Counted from the first letter of the stretch, positions 12,370 to 23,470 are shown. The stretch is DNA of 64,000 nucleotides from Schistocerca nitens (GCF_023898315.1 NC_064616.1:290311205-290375204), one strand, 5' to 3'. The notes: generated from the sequence alone by a model not told the origin. Program-made: numbers and translations.

Positions 12370-13569
12370 GTGTGTGTGTGTGTGTGTATGTGACAAAATA
12401 TTTTTACACTCATAGTGAACAGTGGTGGATAGCTGCCTCCTACAGAAACACAAAGCAGCAAGTGACGGCGGGACGGGAAATAAGACGAGGAGAAGTGGGG
12501 AGGGAAGGGAGAGAAGAGAACGGGAGGGGACATACAATGCGTACTTACCGTGAACCAGAAGTCGCAATAACATATTTCTTGCATTTTCTGTTCACATTCA
12601 TGTATGCATCTGGTCATTGCTTAGCCACGGAGCAATCTGCAGCTGCGTTGAACTGCAAGTGGTGCTTGCTTTGGCTTAATGTTCAGGCACTGAAAGTGAT
12701 AACAGAAGATGTATGCAAGGGCAGGTGCTACGGCCTACTGTTAATGCTATAAACTGAGAACTCTGAGAAGAGATTAAGGGTGACACAACATGCTTCCAGT
12801 ATGTTCTGCAGAAATGGAAAAGAAGACTAAAAGCGCTTAATTTAAGTGATAAAAGTGTTTGAAGCAGCTGACTCTCTGATACTGTACCAACACAAGGATA
12901 TTCTAAATCTGCTGAAACTTAATAAATTTTGGCACAATGAGTTGAACTTCAATGGGAGTAGAAATAATCAAAATAATGGTTTTGTGTTATAATTTCACTT
13001 AGTCACCAATCCATGTGGCAACTATAGTTTCCGTACATTGAAAACAGCCTATGAGGTGCCGCTGGTATGCGTGTGTGAACAGGGGCTCCACTCCTAGCAA
13101 ACGGTATCACGTACGCAGACACAAAAATGTGGCAACTAATGATACATCTACAAAACAATGAATTATTCAGTAGCAAAAATACAAAACCTTCACGTGATCG
13201 TTGTACAAATAGTCCTAGCCTGTGTCAGTGTAAACTTCAGAGTTTATGTCCAAATGGGTAAAGGCGATTATCTCTTTCCCGGCGTATACACTGCTCCGTG
13301 ATGATGTCTTGCATTGTCTCTGGGCTGTAGAGTTAAAGTCGGACTCGTCATCGACGAGTTTAGCGATTCTTTCAGCGAACGGATCGAGACTCCTCGGCAA
13401 GTAAGCTGTGATGAACTATTGAACTCGGCAGTATTGCGACTAAGTGTTAAGTTGCGGAACGCGGTTTATATCCTGGTTTGCGGAGTGGTATGAAACTGCG
13501 TCCTACTTATTCTAAGTGGTGATTCCCGGCGTCCAACGTAGTTCGTGTTATGTTGGAGACCTACGCTAG
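12164..13569. other. Unassigned DNA around a (TG)n tract
   Basis: Apart from the microsatellite at 12,309-12,392 I see no feature here. Long frames on either strand cross the repeat and are artefacts. Confidence 0.4.
12309..12392. repeat. (TG)n microsatellite
   Basis: About 40 TG units with two TA interruptions. Confidence 0.97.
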
Positions 13570-15011
13570 TGCACAAAATTAAATCAACAAACTGCTATTT
13601 CCCCGTCTTGTGTCTAATTCACGATACAATCATACAAACTGTCAACAGCTGTCCGTATGTTCTGCACGGAAGAAGGCACTTCGGTCAACGGAAAACTACG
13701 CCAACGATTGACTTCAGGGCATCTATCATACGGAGTAGTGTTTGCTGGGAAGTCCCACATCCACAATTGCTGTGTACACAGTCACAGACAGTGCAGTATT
13801 GCACAGAGAAGACGCCTACCAGACTCTGCAGCAGAAGGTCTTAGGAATTATGGAAGCAGGACAGTCACAAACTCATATGACCCGATGGCTTAACATGAAT
13901 CTTTCTGTTATTTCTCAGATGTGGTGATAGTTTCTAGAGACCTAAACTGCATGACGAAGATCAGAGCAGGGCCGACAACGTGTGACATCCGAAAGACAGC
14001 ACCGTTATGTAAGGGCACGATGGTACCGCCTTATTACTGCGCAGCAATTGGAATCTGTCCTCGCAGAATCCACTGGACGTGTTGAATCGAGACAAACAGG
14101 GTAGAGAAGGGTTCGACAAAGTGACCTTTATTGTCGGAGACCTGCTGTATGTGTGACTCTGACGCTTTATCACAAAGGGCTACGTCTAGGATTGAGTCGT
14201 CAACAATCCACCTGGACAGTGGAACAGTGGGCTAATATTCTTTCCACAGATGAGTCCCGATTTGGTCTGGAGAGTGGTTCTCAACGGATCCGCATTTGGA
14301 ACACTGTTTTGAGATCCGAACATTGTGGGAAGATACCGATATCGAGGAGGATTGCCAATGGTGTGGCCAGGAATTATGTTGAGCACTCGAATATCTCTTC
14401 ATGAAATTGTACTGGTGAATCGGAAGGGTTTAACTGCTGTCAGGTATCGTGACAAGATCTTGGGACCTCATGTACCGTTGTTGTGCTGGGCGCCCAGGTT
14501 TCGTACTGATGGACCTCATAGGGCACGAGTGGTTGATGTTTTTTTCGAAACGGAAAATACTGCAAGCATGGCGTGGCCTGCTCGCTCCCCCGATTTGAAT
14601 CCCACAGAGCACGTCTGGGATGCACTAGGGAGACGGATTGCATCACGTCAGCATTTACCAGTCACTCTTCAAGACTTGCGAGCAGCTACGCAGGAAGAAT
14701 GGTCGTTATTGCCTCAACATGACATTGATGACGTTATTCACAGCATGCTCCATCGTTGTCAGGCCTAATTTGCTGCAGGAGGTGGTCACACCCCACAGTG
14801 AGCGCATTAACCAGTTGTCGGAATGTGGGTGCAGATCACTTAAGTTGGGAAAAACGAAGAACATTTTCGTCTACTATTATGCATGTTGCAGCTGTTTACG
14901 TTCTGTATTCTTTACATTGTTTCTACTTTGCTGTCACCTTTTCGTACTTTTTTGTGGCAAAATAAACGCCATCCTGCAATATTTCCGTTTGTTGCTTTAA
15001 TTTTGGACACA
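13570..15011 (+). mobile_element. Tc1-like DNA transposon, dead
   Basis: The ends match as inverted repeats of about 25 bp: the left begins near 13,570 with caaaattaaatcaacaaac, and its complement lies at about 14,985-15,010. Between them is a broken Tc1-like transposase. Confidence 0.75.
13830..14765 (+). pseudogene. Tc1-like transposase, broken
   Basis: Remnants in order are an N-terminal HTH fragment, then STDESRFGL near 14,250 (first Asp). A shortened second block (TDGPHRARV near 14,505) follows, where residues between Asp and Pro-His are missing. SPDLNPTEHVWD (acidic block) lies near 14,590. Several stops lie between 13,925 and 14,150, and the frame changes near 14,400. The C-terminal run to 14,765 is intact in one frame. 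Confidence 0.82.
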
Positions 15012-15590
15012 TGAATGTTGCAATCTCCCTTCGCCTGGCGGGCAGGCTTCCCGATACATCCTTTGTTGCTAAATAGAAGGCTATCTTACAGTGGAGTTGC
15101 GACTCCCTGTCACATCTCGCATGCCCCACCCCCTCCTTCGTCATTCACGAAGGGAGTGATGACAGCATCTTGTTCTTTTACTGCTACTTCTATAGGTGGA
15201 TGAGGTACACCTCCATACTGACTTCGACACTACAATTGCTGAGCTCAACCTTAATGGGTTCTGGTTGTTGCGGGGTGTTGGTGCTGGTTGACGACTGCGA
15301 TTGAGCGACTTCTCCTTCCCCATCCAGAGTTGACATGTTCCGCATCTGAAACTGAGAAAGGTTTGTAACTTCTGGAAGGGGGAACGATATCAGGTTACCA
15401 TGTTGTGGCTGTAGCGGTTACATATGCATTGCCAGATTTTAGAAGCGCAGCAATTCAGAGTATGTTAGCTGCTACTTACAGGACGACCACTTAGATTCCA
15501 TTAAGTATTTCACTTTCAATAGTATCTCTACTACTGTCACTGCTTCCGTCGTCACTTTTACGTCTAGTGGCAGGCCTGTTACAACTTCAT
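15012..15590. other. Unassigned, weak coding hint on the minus strand
   Basis: A minus-strand frame (about 15,200-15,340) reads a Ser/Thr/Gln-rich peptide without a motif I recognise. It could be part of a retroelement gag relic, but nothing supports that firmly. Confidence 0.25.
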
Positions 15591-15790
15591 CGATCTGAAA
15601 GCATATTTACGGCAATGCGTCAAAATTCTCTCCCAGCTGGTAAACGTGATAGGCCGCTATCGACAGGGGATTTCAAGTTGATTCCATATTTCTAGATTTC
15701 CGGAAAGCTTTTGACACCGTTCCTCACAAGCGACTTCTATCAAGCAGCGGGCCTATGGGGTATCGTCTCAGTCTCAGTTGTGCGACTGGA

Positions 15791-16005
15791 AAAATGGTTC
15801 AAATGGCTCTGAGCACTATGGGACTCAACTGCTGTGGTCATAAGTCCCCTAGAACTTAGAACTACTTAAACCTAACTAACCTAAGGACAGCACACAACAC
15901 CCAGCCATCACGAGGCAGAGAAAATCCCTGACCCCGCCGGGAATCGAACCCGGGAACCCGGGCATGGGAAGCGAGAACGCTACCGCACGACCACGAGATG
16001 CGGGC
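15791..16005 (-). repeat. Chimeric SINE: tRNA-Gly-like head on the family-1 tail
   Basis: On the minus strand the head reads a different tRNA-like unit (B box GGTTCGATTCC, with TTCCCAT in the anticodon region, Gly-like). A linker follows, then the same tail as family-1 SINEs. A perfect 12-bp duplication (tgtgcgactgga) lies at 15,779-15,790 and 16,006-16,017. Confidence 0.9.
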
Positions 16006-16141
16006 TGTGCGACTGGATTCGTGATTTCCTGTCAGGAAGGTCGCAGTTCGTAGTAATAGACGGCAAATCATCGAGTAAAACTGAAGTAATATCAGGTGTT
16101 CCCCAGCGAAGCGTCCTGGGACTTCCGCTGTTCCTGATCTA

Positions 16142-17689
16142 CAGGGTGTTTCAAAAATGACCGGTATATTTGAAACGGCAATAAAAACTAAACGAGCAGC
16201 GATAGAAATACACCGTTTGTTGCAATATGCTTGGGACAACAGTACATTTTCAGGCGGACAAACTTTCTAAATTACAGTAGTTACAATTTTCAACAACAGA
16301 TGGCGCTGCAAGTGATGTGAAAGATATAGACGACAACGCAGTCTGTGGGTGCGCCATTCTGTACGTCGTCTTTCTGCTGTAAGCGTGTGCTGTTCACAAC
16401 GTGCAAGTGTGCTGTGGACAGCATGGTTTATTCCTTAGAACAGAGGATTTTTCTGGTGTTGGAATTCCACCGCCTAGAACACAGTGTTGTTGCAACAAGA
16501 CGAAGTTTTCAACGGAGGTTTAATGTAACCAAAGGACCGAAAAGCGATACAATAAAGGATCTGTTTGCAAAATTTCAACGGACTGGGAAAGTGACGGATG
16601 AACGTGCTGGAAAGGAAGGGCGACCGCGTACGGCAACCACAGAGGGCAACGCGCAGCTAGTGCAGCAGGTGATCCAACAGCGGCCTCGGGTTTCCGTTCG
16701 CCGTGTAGCAGCTGCGGTCCAAATGACGCCAACGTCCACGTATCGTCTCATGCGCCAGAGTTTACACCTCTATCCATACAAAATTCAAACGCGGCAACCC
16801 CTCAGCGCCGCTACCATTGCTGCACGAGAGACATTCGCTAACGATATAGTGCACAGGATTGATGACGGCGATATGCATGTGGGCAGCATTTGGTTTACTG
16901 ACGAAGCTTATTTTTACCTGGACGGCTTCGTCAATAAACAGAACTGGCGCATATGGGGAACCGAAAAGCCCCATGTTGCGGTCCCATCGTCCCTGCATCC
17001 TCAAAAAGTACTGGTCTGGGCCGCCATGTCTTCCAAAGGAATCATTGGCCCATTTTTCAGATCCGAAACGATTACTGCATCACGCTATCTGGACATTCTT
17101 CGTGAATTTGTGGCGGTACAAACTGCCTTAGACGACACTGCGAACACCTCGTGGTTTATGCAAGATGGTGCCCGGCCACATCGCACGGCCGACGTCTTTA
17201 ATTTCCTGAATGAATATTTCGATGATCGTGTGATTGCTTTGGGCTATCCGAAACATACAGGAGGCGGCGTGGATTGGCCTCCCTATTCGCCAGACATGAA
17301 CCCCTGTGACTTCTTTTTGTGGGGACACTTGAAAGACCAGGTGTACCGCCAGAATCCAGAAACAATTGAACAGCTGAAGCAGTACATCTCATCTGCATGT
17401 GAAGCCATTCCGCCAGACACGTTGTCAAAGGTTTCGGGTAATTTCATTCAGAGACTACGCCATATTGTTGCTACGCATGGTGGATATGTGGAAAATATCG
17501 TACTATAGAGTTTCCCAGACCGCAGCGCCATCTGTTGTTGACAATTGTAACTACTGTAATTTCGAAAGTTTGTCTGCCTGAAAATGTACTGTTGTCCCAA
17601 GCATATTGCAACAAACGGTGTATTTCTATCACTGCTCGTTTAGTTTGTATTGCCGTTTCAAATATACCGGTCATTTTTGAAACACCCTG
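16142..17689 (+). mobile_element. Intact IS630/mariner-type transposon with 168-bp inverted repeats
   Basis: The element starts CAGGGTGTTTC and ends with the complement. The arms at 16,142-16,309 and 17,522-17,689 are nearly identical over 168 bp. TA lies immediately outside both ends (16,140-16,141 and 17,690-17,691). It holds one uninterrupted transposase gene. It sits inside a LINE reverse transcriptase. Near-identical arms and an open frame suggest a recent insertion. Confidence 0.95.
16423..17508 (+). CDS. IS630/mariner-type transposase, intact, 361 residues
   Basis: The enzyme would cut at the element's inverted repeats and insert at TA. I start it at ATG 16,423 (MVYSLEQRIF) because the related relic at 23,470 begins at the same point. 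The frame is open 26 codons further upstream. The N-terminal third holds HTH-type DNA-binding sequence (ATRRSFQRRFNV, then a second HTH around VRRVAAAVQMT). The catalytic blocks are WFTDEAYFYLDG, WFMQDGARPHR and PPYSPDMNPCDFFLWG. Counting from the second Asp to the Asp of CDFF gives about 47 residues between, longer than the 34 usual in mariner or Tc1. The GYPKHTGGG segment appears to be the insertion. No stop or frameshift is present. Confidence 0.92.
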   Translation: MVYSLEQRIFLVLEFHRLEHSVVATRRSFQRRFNVTKGPKSDTIKDLFAKFQRTGKVTDERAGKEGRPRTATTEGNAQLVQQVIQQRPRVSVRRVAAAVQMTPTSTYRLMRQSLHLYPYKIQTRQPLSAATIAARETFANDIVHRIDDGDMHVGSIWFTDEAYFYLDGFVNKQNWRIWGTEKPHVAVPSSLHPQKVLVWAAMSSKGIIGPFFRSETITASRYLDILREFVAVQTALDDTANTSWFMQDGARPHRTADVFNFLNEYFDDRVIALGYPKHTGGGVDWPPYSPDMNPCDFFLWGHLKDQVYRQNPETIEQLKQYISSACEAIPPDTLSKVSGNFIQRLRHIVATHGGYVENIVL

Positions 17690-18498
17690 TATATAAATGA
17701 CCTGGGTGACAATCTGTGCAGTTCTCTTACGTTGGTCGCAGATGATGCTGTAATTTACCGTCTAGTAAGGTCATTCGAAGACCAGTATCAGTTGCAAAGC
17801 GATTTAGAAAAGATTGCTGTATGGTGTGGCAGGTGGCAGTTGACGCTAAATAACGAAAAGTGTGAGGTGATCCACATGAGTTCCAAAAGAAATCCGTTGG
17901 AATTCGATTACTCGATAAATAGTACAATTCTCAAGGCTGTCAATACAACTAAATACCTGGGTGTTAAAATTACGAACAACTTCAGTTGGAAAGACCACAT
18001 AGATAATATTGTGGGGAAGGCGAGCCAAAGATTGCGTTTCATTGGCAGGACACTTAGAAGATGCAACAAGACCACTAAAGAGGCAGCTTACACCACGCTT
18101 GTTCGTCCTCTGTTAGAACATTGCTGCGCGGTGTGGGATCCTTATCAGGTGGGACTGACGGAGGACATCGAAAGGGTGCAAAAAAGGGCAGCTCGTTTTG
18201 TATTATCACGTAATAGGGGAGAGAGTGTGGCAGATATGATACGCGAGTTGGGATGGAAGTCATTAAAGCAAAGACGTGTTTCGTCGCGGCGAGATCTATT
18301 TACGAAATTTCAGTAACCAACATTCTCTTCCGAATGCGAAAATATTTTGTTGAGCCCAACCTGAATAGGTAGGAATGATCATCAAAATAAAATAAGAGAA
18401 ATCATATTTCTAACAGAAAGGTTTAGGTGTTCGTTTTTCCCGCGCGCTGTTCGGGAGTGGAATGGTAGGGACATAGCTTGATTGTGGTTCGATGAACC

Positions 18499-18530
18499 CT
18501 CTGCCAAGCACTTAAATGTAAGTTGCAGAG
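18499..18530 (+). promoter_or_regulatory. LINE 3'-terminal RNA hairpin
   Basis: CTCTGC (18,499-18,504) pairs with GCAGAG (18,525-18,530), and an inner CACTT/AAGT pairing is possible. The (GATGTA)n tail follows directly. The same architecture occurs at 41,955 and 49,315 in other LINE copies, with compensating bases. It is probably the structure recognised by the LINE's reverse transcriptase. Confidence 0.6.
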
Positions 18531-19228
18531 TAATCATGTAGATGTAGATGTAGATATCTGCATTGCGCTGCGAGCTGTGTGAAACTTTGCACTGTCCTAC
18601 TGGTAGATGCCATCGTGCCAAACTTCATGTGGGGGTGGACATGGTCCCCAATGTTGGATACATGCTTGTCTTGATCTATTGTGCCACCCACAATGGCAAG
18701 ATCACGTATGAAATGCCACGAAACCATTGCCCAGACCATAACGCTCGCTCCTCCGGCCTGCACGTTTGCTTTCAGACGTTTTATGCCGTAAATGCCAAAG
18801 TCCAATGGAGCATATAACGTGATCCATTGAAATGACTACTGGTCGCTACTCAGTGGACGTCCAGTTGCGGTACTCAACTGAAAATTCCAGCCTTCGTCGC
18901 CGATGAACAACAGTCAGCAGGGGTTAATGAACCAAGTGCCTGCTGTGGAAGCCCATACGCAGCAAAGCTCGCTGAAACGTCGTTGACGAGATACTGTTGG
19001 TAGTCCCTGGTTCATCTAGTTTGTTAGTTGCTCAACAGTTGCACTTCCATTACTTGCTCAACAGTTGCACTTAGATTCACCCGAACACGTCTCCGTAGCT
19101 GTCGTTCAGCTATGTCATCTACCGTCCGTGAGGCGCCACAGTTGCTCTGGCGTCGGTTTTGAATAGCGTCATTGTTGCCTGCATGGTATACTTTAACCAT
19201 GGCGGCACGCTGACAGTTTACACACTTA

Positions 19229-21319
19229 CCAGGAAAGTACTTGGGCTCGAACAAACAGGTCTGTATGAACGTTTGGTTACAAGACCATTATGTACCTCTG
19301 AATGTGCTGGTGGGTGTCGTTTTTCTGCAAAACTCTGCAGTCATGCTCTAGATATCACTGTAGATGTAATTGTAGACGGCATACGCAATGCAGCAATCTT
19401 AACTATAAATGTAAATGCGGAATGTCAATAAAATGCTCCGAGCAATACGAATGACTGCAAAACGCACAATGAAGAAATGCAAGTTGATCGCATGGCGTAT
19501 TTGCACATTCTATAATATCAGTGTTGAACGCCACGTCAATGACACTTTTGATGTTGTTCACTGGTTCACCAATATCGTAGCCAGCCTTCTGCTACGCGTA
19601 ACGAAGCATTGGTCTGTATACTCCCGCAGATAACTGATTGTAAATGACAGAATGCACATTCATGATAAAGAATCTGTAGTGCAATTTCGGCTGCATGTTA
19701 CTGGAACGTATTTTAATGAAGTCTGTTATTCTCTTGGCATATATTTTATATTGCCTGAAGAAATACACATCCAGAGGTTGTGCATATTTTGTAGTTTTAG
19801 GCGGAATGATTTTTAAATCTACATGTTTCCCGCGAGATACTTCCAGTAGTACTCGTTCATCCTTATGTTCAGACCAGGAGTCACAAAGTACTAATGACTT
19901 TCTCGACAAATGTGGATTCAAAACTGACAGAAAAAACGTCTTCAGATGTTATTTCGTCATCTTCCCACTCACACTTGCATCGACGACGACATTTGGAGGG
20001 CACCGCGTTTCTATTTCCCTTGACACGCGGGGTCCAAACTTCCCACTGGATTCTTGGAAGCAAATATAGAGTTTTTCTGCCAATCGTCCGTCCATTGATA
20101 TAGCAACACCGATCGTGTAGCTATGTGTTGCACAGTTAGCTGATTGCAACATCGCGACAGTGTTTCTCTCCCCTTTCATGGATGGTGTTCTGTCACAAGA
20201 AAGTTCGTAGTTGAACTGACTCTGATCACAGTTCCATATAGAACTAATATCGATCTTTTCTCTTGTGATATGCTCATTGACGTCAGCAACAAACGTTTGA
20301 GCTCTTTTTCAATCAACTCTTCTTCGTCATCCTTATCTTTTCGTGCTTGGAGCATAGTGATACGGCGTGGTGTTATCCTAAACTCCTTTTTCAAATTAGT
20401 AATAAATCCTAGTGAAGCTGTTAAGTTTGTACACCCGAGATTACTGGCTACGTCCAATGCCCAATGTTGTAAATGCCAATAATGAACGGCGGAACCGCAT
20501 TCTCGCGCTTCATCGAATTTCGCCATTACACGCTCCTCGATGGTCTTGAACAGCAGTGTACGATATCCTTTGAAAACTGTATTTCCTTCTCTTTTCTTTG
20601 CCACGTAATCCAGTATGTTTTTAATATTGCTTTTAGACTTCAGTTTAGGGTACTTTTTCAGAAGCTTGTCGTATGTGTCCAAACCTCTTACGTAATAATC
20701 ATCGTACATGTTCTCCAGTGTGTTGTCATCAAACGCCGTGATGATACTTGCAACTTTAACCTTCTTCTTAGGAGACGGTTGGTATTCACTGTCACTGCTT
20801 CCATCGCCTCTTCCCGCACTTGCCGTAGCACTACCGTTTGCAATGAGTTGTTCGTCATTATCATCCCTATCATCATCATTATGTATTAGTGTTACAACAG
20901 TATCTGTTTCTAACTTATGCTCATATTTCTGCACTATAATAGATACCAGAAAACATGCGAATGATTCTTCTTCTATACCAATACCATCTTCACGAAGAAG
21001 AGTTCTTCGTAACTTCATCTCAACCAATCGCAATACATTAGCAGGATTAATTACCAATCGCCGAGCCATCTGACGCTTCAATACACAAATAATGTCACAA
21101 AACGCAACTTCAGAGGCACACTGCACCGTCCCTACTGGTCCCGACTGGCGTACCGGCAGGTCAGTGTGCAATGCGGCATGGCATACGCAGAGGACTCTAA
21201 CGGACGACTGCAGAGTTTTGCAGATGCGGGAGTATCACTAGTGCAATAAGAGACCTTTACATTATTTCTCACACGATTTTGGTGTATTTGTGTTTGTTAG
21301 AGCCCAAGTACTTTCCTGG
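19229..21319 (-). mobile_element. Tc5/pogo-like DNA transposon
   Basis: The ends are CCAGGAAAG at the left and CTTTCCTGG at the right. The outer 30 bases of each side (19,228-19,257 and 21,291-21,320) differ at one position. A second matching inverted block of 18 bp lies inside (19,325-19,342 and 21,206-21,223). TTA flanks both ends (19,226-19,228 and 21,320-21,322). Tc4 and Tc5 of nematodes are known to duplicate TNA, which fits. The element interrupts a Tc1-like relic. Confidence 0.85.
19403..21171 (-). pseudogene. Tc5/pogo-like transposase (CENP-B HTH plus DDE_1), broken
   Basis: The N-terminal part (20,300-21,171) contains an acidic linker and a lysine-rich KKKVKV stretch. A CENP-B-type HTH follows (WALDVASNLG near 20,460). 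After a frameshift near 20,295 the DDE part continues in another frame. It reads CDQSQFNYE near 20,230 (first Asp), LCDSWSEHKD near 19,870 (second) and IPPKTTKYAQPLD near 19,795 (third). A Cys/His-rich tail (CAFCSHSYC) ends at the stop 19,403-19,405. In-frame stops at 19,949 and about 19,592 also break it. It would have been about 585 residues. Confidence 0.85.
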
Positions 21320-21552
21320 TTAGTCGTTTTGGGAGTGTTTAACCACTGGCACGAAAGCCGATGATCATGCCCTTTTGGACGTCAGGTAAATCGCTTCGTT
21401 TCTGCATCACGACAACGACTGCTTTGTTGTGTGTCTCCCGGACACGCTTCGAATACCTTCCACGCTAGTCCTGCCACCTGCCGCCTTGAATTGCTTTTGC
21501 TCATTGACGTCGAACATAGATAGTGGTCACATTAATGTGACTGGACAGCGTA

Positions 21553-22695
21553 GTTCGCAGTACGAGAGTGTAAAAGTACATTGAATATCTTCCTGAAGAC
21601 AAGGAACACTGCATCAGCACGAGCTCCGCCGTTTACTACCTCCTGAACCACAGAGACAAACCAAAGCGAAGTCAGTTTAGCACGATCGATGTTTCCGTAA
21701 CCCACAATGATGCGTATGATGGAGATTAACCCTCTCAGAATGCTCATAACACGTTATCAAGTAAACCACCTTCTATAACTGTATAGAAAACTCATCCGAG
21801 AGAGACAAACCTGTAGTTATCAGACCAACGTTGCGACTGGATAAGCACATTGTCGAAGATTTTTTTAAATTTTAATTTTTACTTTTTTCACGAATATACG
21901 AAGTGCTAGTGGGAAGACGTCCTCCGTGGATGGTCAAGGTGTAACTTTATCCTTATTACAATCTTGATAAGAGAAGTGCGCTTCGTGCCCTTTGATCCTT
22001 ATATCATGTAGGTCGAAGCTGAGGTGTATAGTTACTGTGGGACTATGATAATCGCCTGAGGAACCCTCACCTGGTACCAACGCTCACAAGAAGTAGCCAG
22101 AAGCAGTCAGATGTCACGAATATGGAGGTTAATCCAGGCCTGCGCCAGTAAATTTGCAACAATCCTACGCAGTCACTCTACTCCTGAAATATTCACCAAG
22201 AAAGTGAAACACCTGTAGATATACCGGAGCCAAGGTAGCCCCTGAGGGCCGGCAACCCATATAATACCACAGAGGACGAGGTTGTCTATGCCCAAAGGCG
22301 TACTCAAGAGCACCATGGTAAACACCGGCTATTTACGTACAAGATAATGGAAACAGACATTCCGAGCACTACTTCCAGCAGTGGGAGCTCGAGCCACGGC
22401 CTGCAGGAAGTATCACTACACCGAAATCTGATTGGCTGGAGACATCTATTTAGGGGCTAGAACCAGGCCCAACGTGCAGTTCACGCCAGATGCCGACGTC
22501 GTGTACTGCAACCGTCAAAGATTACGCCTTCGTCTCGGAATTGGACTGCTACTAGTGTGTGAGTGCGTTACCACGAACCTTTGTGGAAAATAAGAAGTGA
22601 ACTTTCGTTTGCCTCAAGTAGGAGACTTTTTTGTTATTGTTACCTTTCGTTTGCATGTTCAGTCATCAACCTTGTGAACTTACATCAATAAAAGT
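21553..22695. other. Unassigned; LTR-like composition near 22.3-22.7 kb
   Basis: No coding motif recognised. A possible polyadenylation signal (aataaa) lies near 22,688. I found no matching second copy, primer-binding site or target duplication. Confidence 0.3.
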
Positions 22696-22699
22696 TGTG

Positions 22700-23470
22700 T
22701 TGTGAAAAATTGCGAATTGTCAGTCACAATACCTGCTCGCTGCGATGTGATCTAGTCCCACCTTGCACGAACAAATCGGTGCCTCGACGATCCTACAACG
22801 CTTGCCGTCTGGCAATAAATTGTTCCAAATGTGCAACATTAAGTTCCCTAGTGATCGTTTCTCGCATGTGGAAAGGGGCAGTAATGCCTCAGCTGCATAC
22901 CGCAGCCCAAACAACTACTTTGGGAGAATACAATGGTTTCACTTCACACAAATGTGGACTTTAGGTGCCCCAAAATCGCCAGTTTTATTCTCCACTCCAT
23001 TCAGGTGAAAATGTGCTTCACCTGTAAACCAGATGCTGCGAAATCCTTCGTTATAGTAATTATGAAAATCTGTTTTGTAAAAGCCATTCCTCTGGCTCAC
23101 TATTCGTACAGGTATGGCCTTGGTGAATTTCGATTTGGAATGGAAAGATGTGTAGGATCTGTCTCAGTATTTTCTATGTGCCGGAGCGCTTCAGACAAGT
23201 CTCTGCTGCAATTCTTTGGACGGATATCCTTGGATTTTGAAAATCAATTTCATGAGTAGCTACTGTTTGCCTGAGGCCTAAATTCCCCGCTAGATTATCA
23301 CCTGCACTGCTTGTCCATCGGTTTTTGGCGAAGAGCTTGCGAATGGTTTTCACATTCGATGCTTGTGGAATGTTAAATAGTATTTGAAAACTGCGTCTTG
23401 TTCCAGTAGGACTTTGCTCTAACATGTGGTATTCCAATACATGAAAAAGATGTTGTTCAACGGAATACAT
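22700..23470 (-). pseudogene. IS630/mariner-type transposase relic
   Basis: The N-terminal frame at 23,174-23,470 (MYSVEQHLFHVLEYH, TRRSFQILFNIP) matches the start of the intact protein at 16,423. Lower down, WFTGEAHFHLNG near 22,995 is the first catalytic block, with Asp changed to Gly. A C-terminal portion around 22,720-22,914 is out of frame. Further catalytic blocks are unclear. Confidence 0.72.

Larger units (their letters stand above)
15690..18316 (+). pseudogene. LINE reverse transcriptase, split by insertions
   Basis: The RT is readable in three pieces. Before the SINE is the FRKAFDTVPH block. Between SINE and mariner is a stretch containing GVPQRSVLG-like coding with frame changes. 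After the mariner is the 194-residue frame 17,732-18,316 with VADDAVIYRL (catalytic A-D-D), then WQLTLNNEKCEVIHMS and YLGVKITNNFSW. The C-terminal part (RAARFVLSR) is typical of jockey/CR1-group LINE proteins. The insertions make the copy non-functional. Confidence 0.82.
15591..18557 (+). mobile_element. Non-LTR retrotransposon, 5'-truncated, with two insertions
   Basis: Plus-strand LINE. It starts near 15,591 with the RT block FLDFRKAFDTVPHKR and ends with a hairpin and a (GATGTA)n tail at 18,499-18,557. A chimeric SINE (15,791-16,005) and an intact mariner-type element (16,142-17,689) interrupt it. The 3' end abuts a Tc1-like relic. The start may lie further left. Confidence 0.82.
18558..21407 (-). 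pseudogene. Tc1-like transposase, split and truncated
   Basis: Reading down from ATG at 21,405-21,407, the protein begins MQKRSDLPDVQKGMIIGF and runs to the Tc5-like insertion at 21,320. It continues at 19,225 (VKVYHAGNNDAIQN, then TVDDIAERQLRRRV). Next come MGFHSRHLVH near 18,950 and QAGGASVMVWAMVSWH near 18,740. The acidic C-terminal block is missing. Stops and frame changes occur in both parts. Confidence 0.75.
18558..21550 (-). mobile_element. Tc1-like transposon, truncated and split by a Tc5-like element
   Basis: Minus-strand Tc1-like relic. Its 5' terminus is near 21,550 and contains a short palindrome (gtcacattaatgtgac). The 3' part is lost at the LINE tail at 18,557. A Tc5/pogo-like element (19,229-21,319) interrupts it. 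Joining the flanks restores continuity of the relic. Confidence 0.78.

Noticed and set aside
12282..12752. Frames of His-Thr or Val-Cys repeats
   Set aside because: They are translations of (TG)n/(CA)n microsatellites.
15141..15323. Minus-strand Ser/Thr-rich frame
   Set aside because: Too short and no recognisable domain. Kept only as an unassigned stretch.
22240..22695. Possible LTR
   Set aside because: A polyadenylation-like signal exists, but no TG...CA boundaries, no duplication and no second copy were found.
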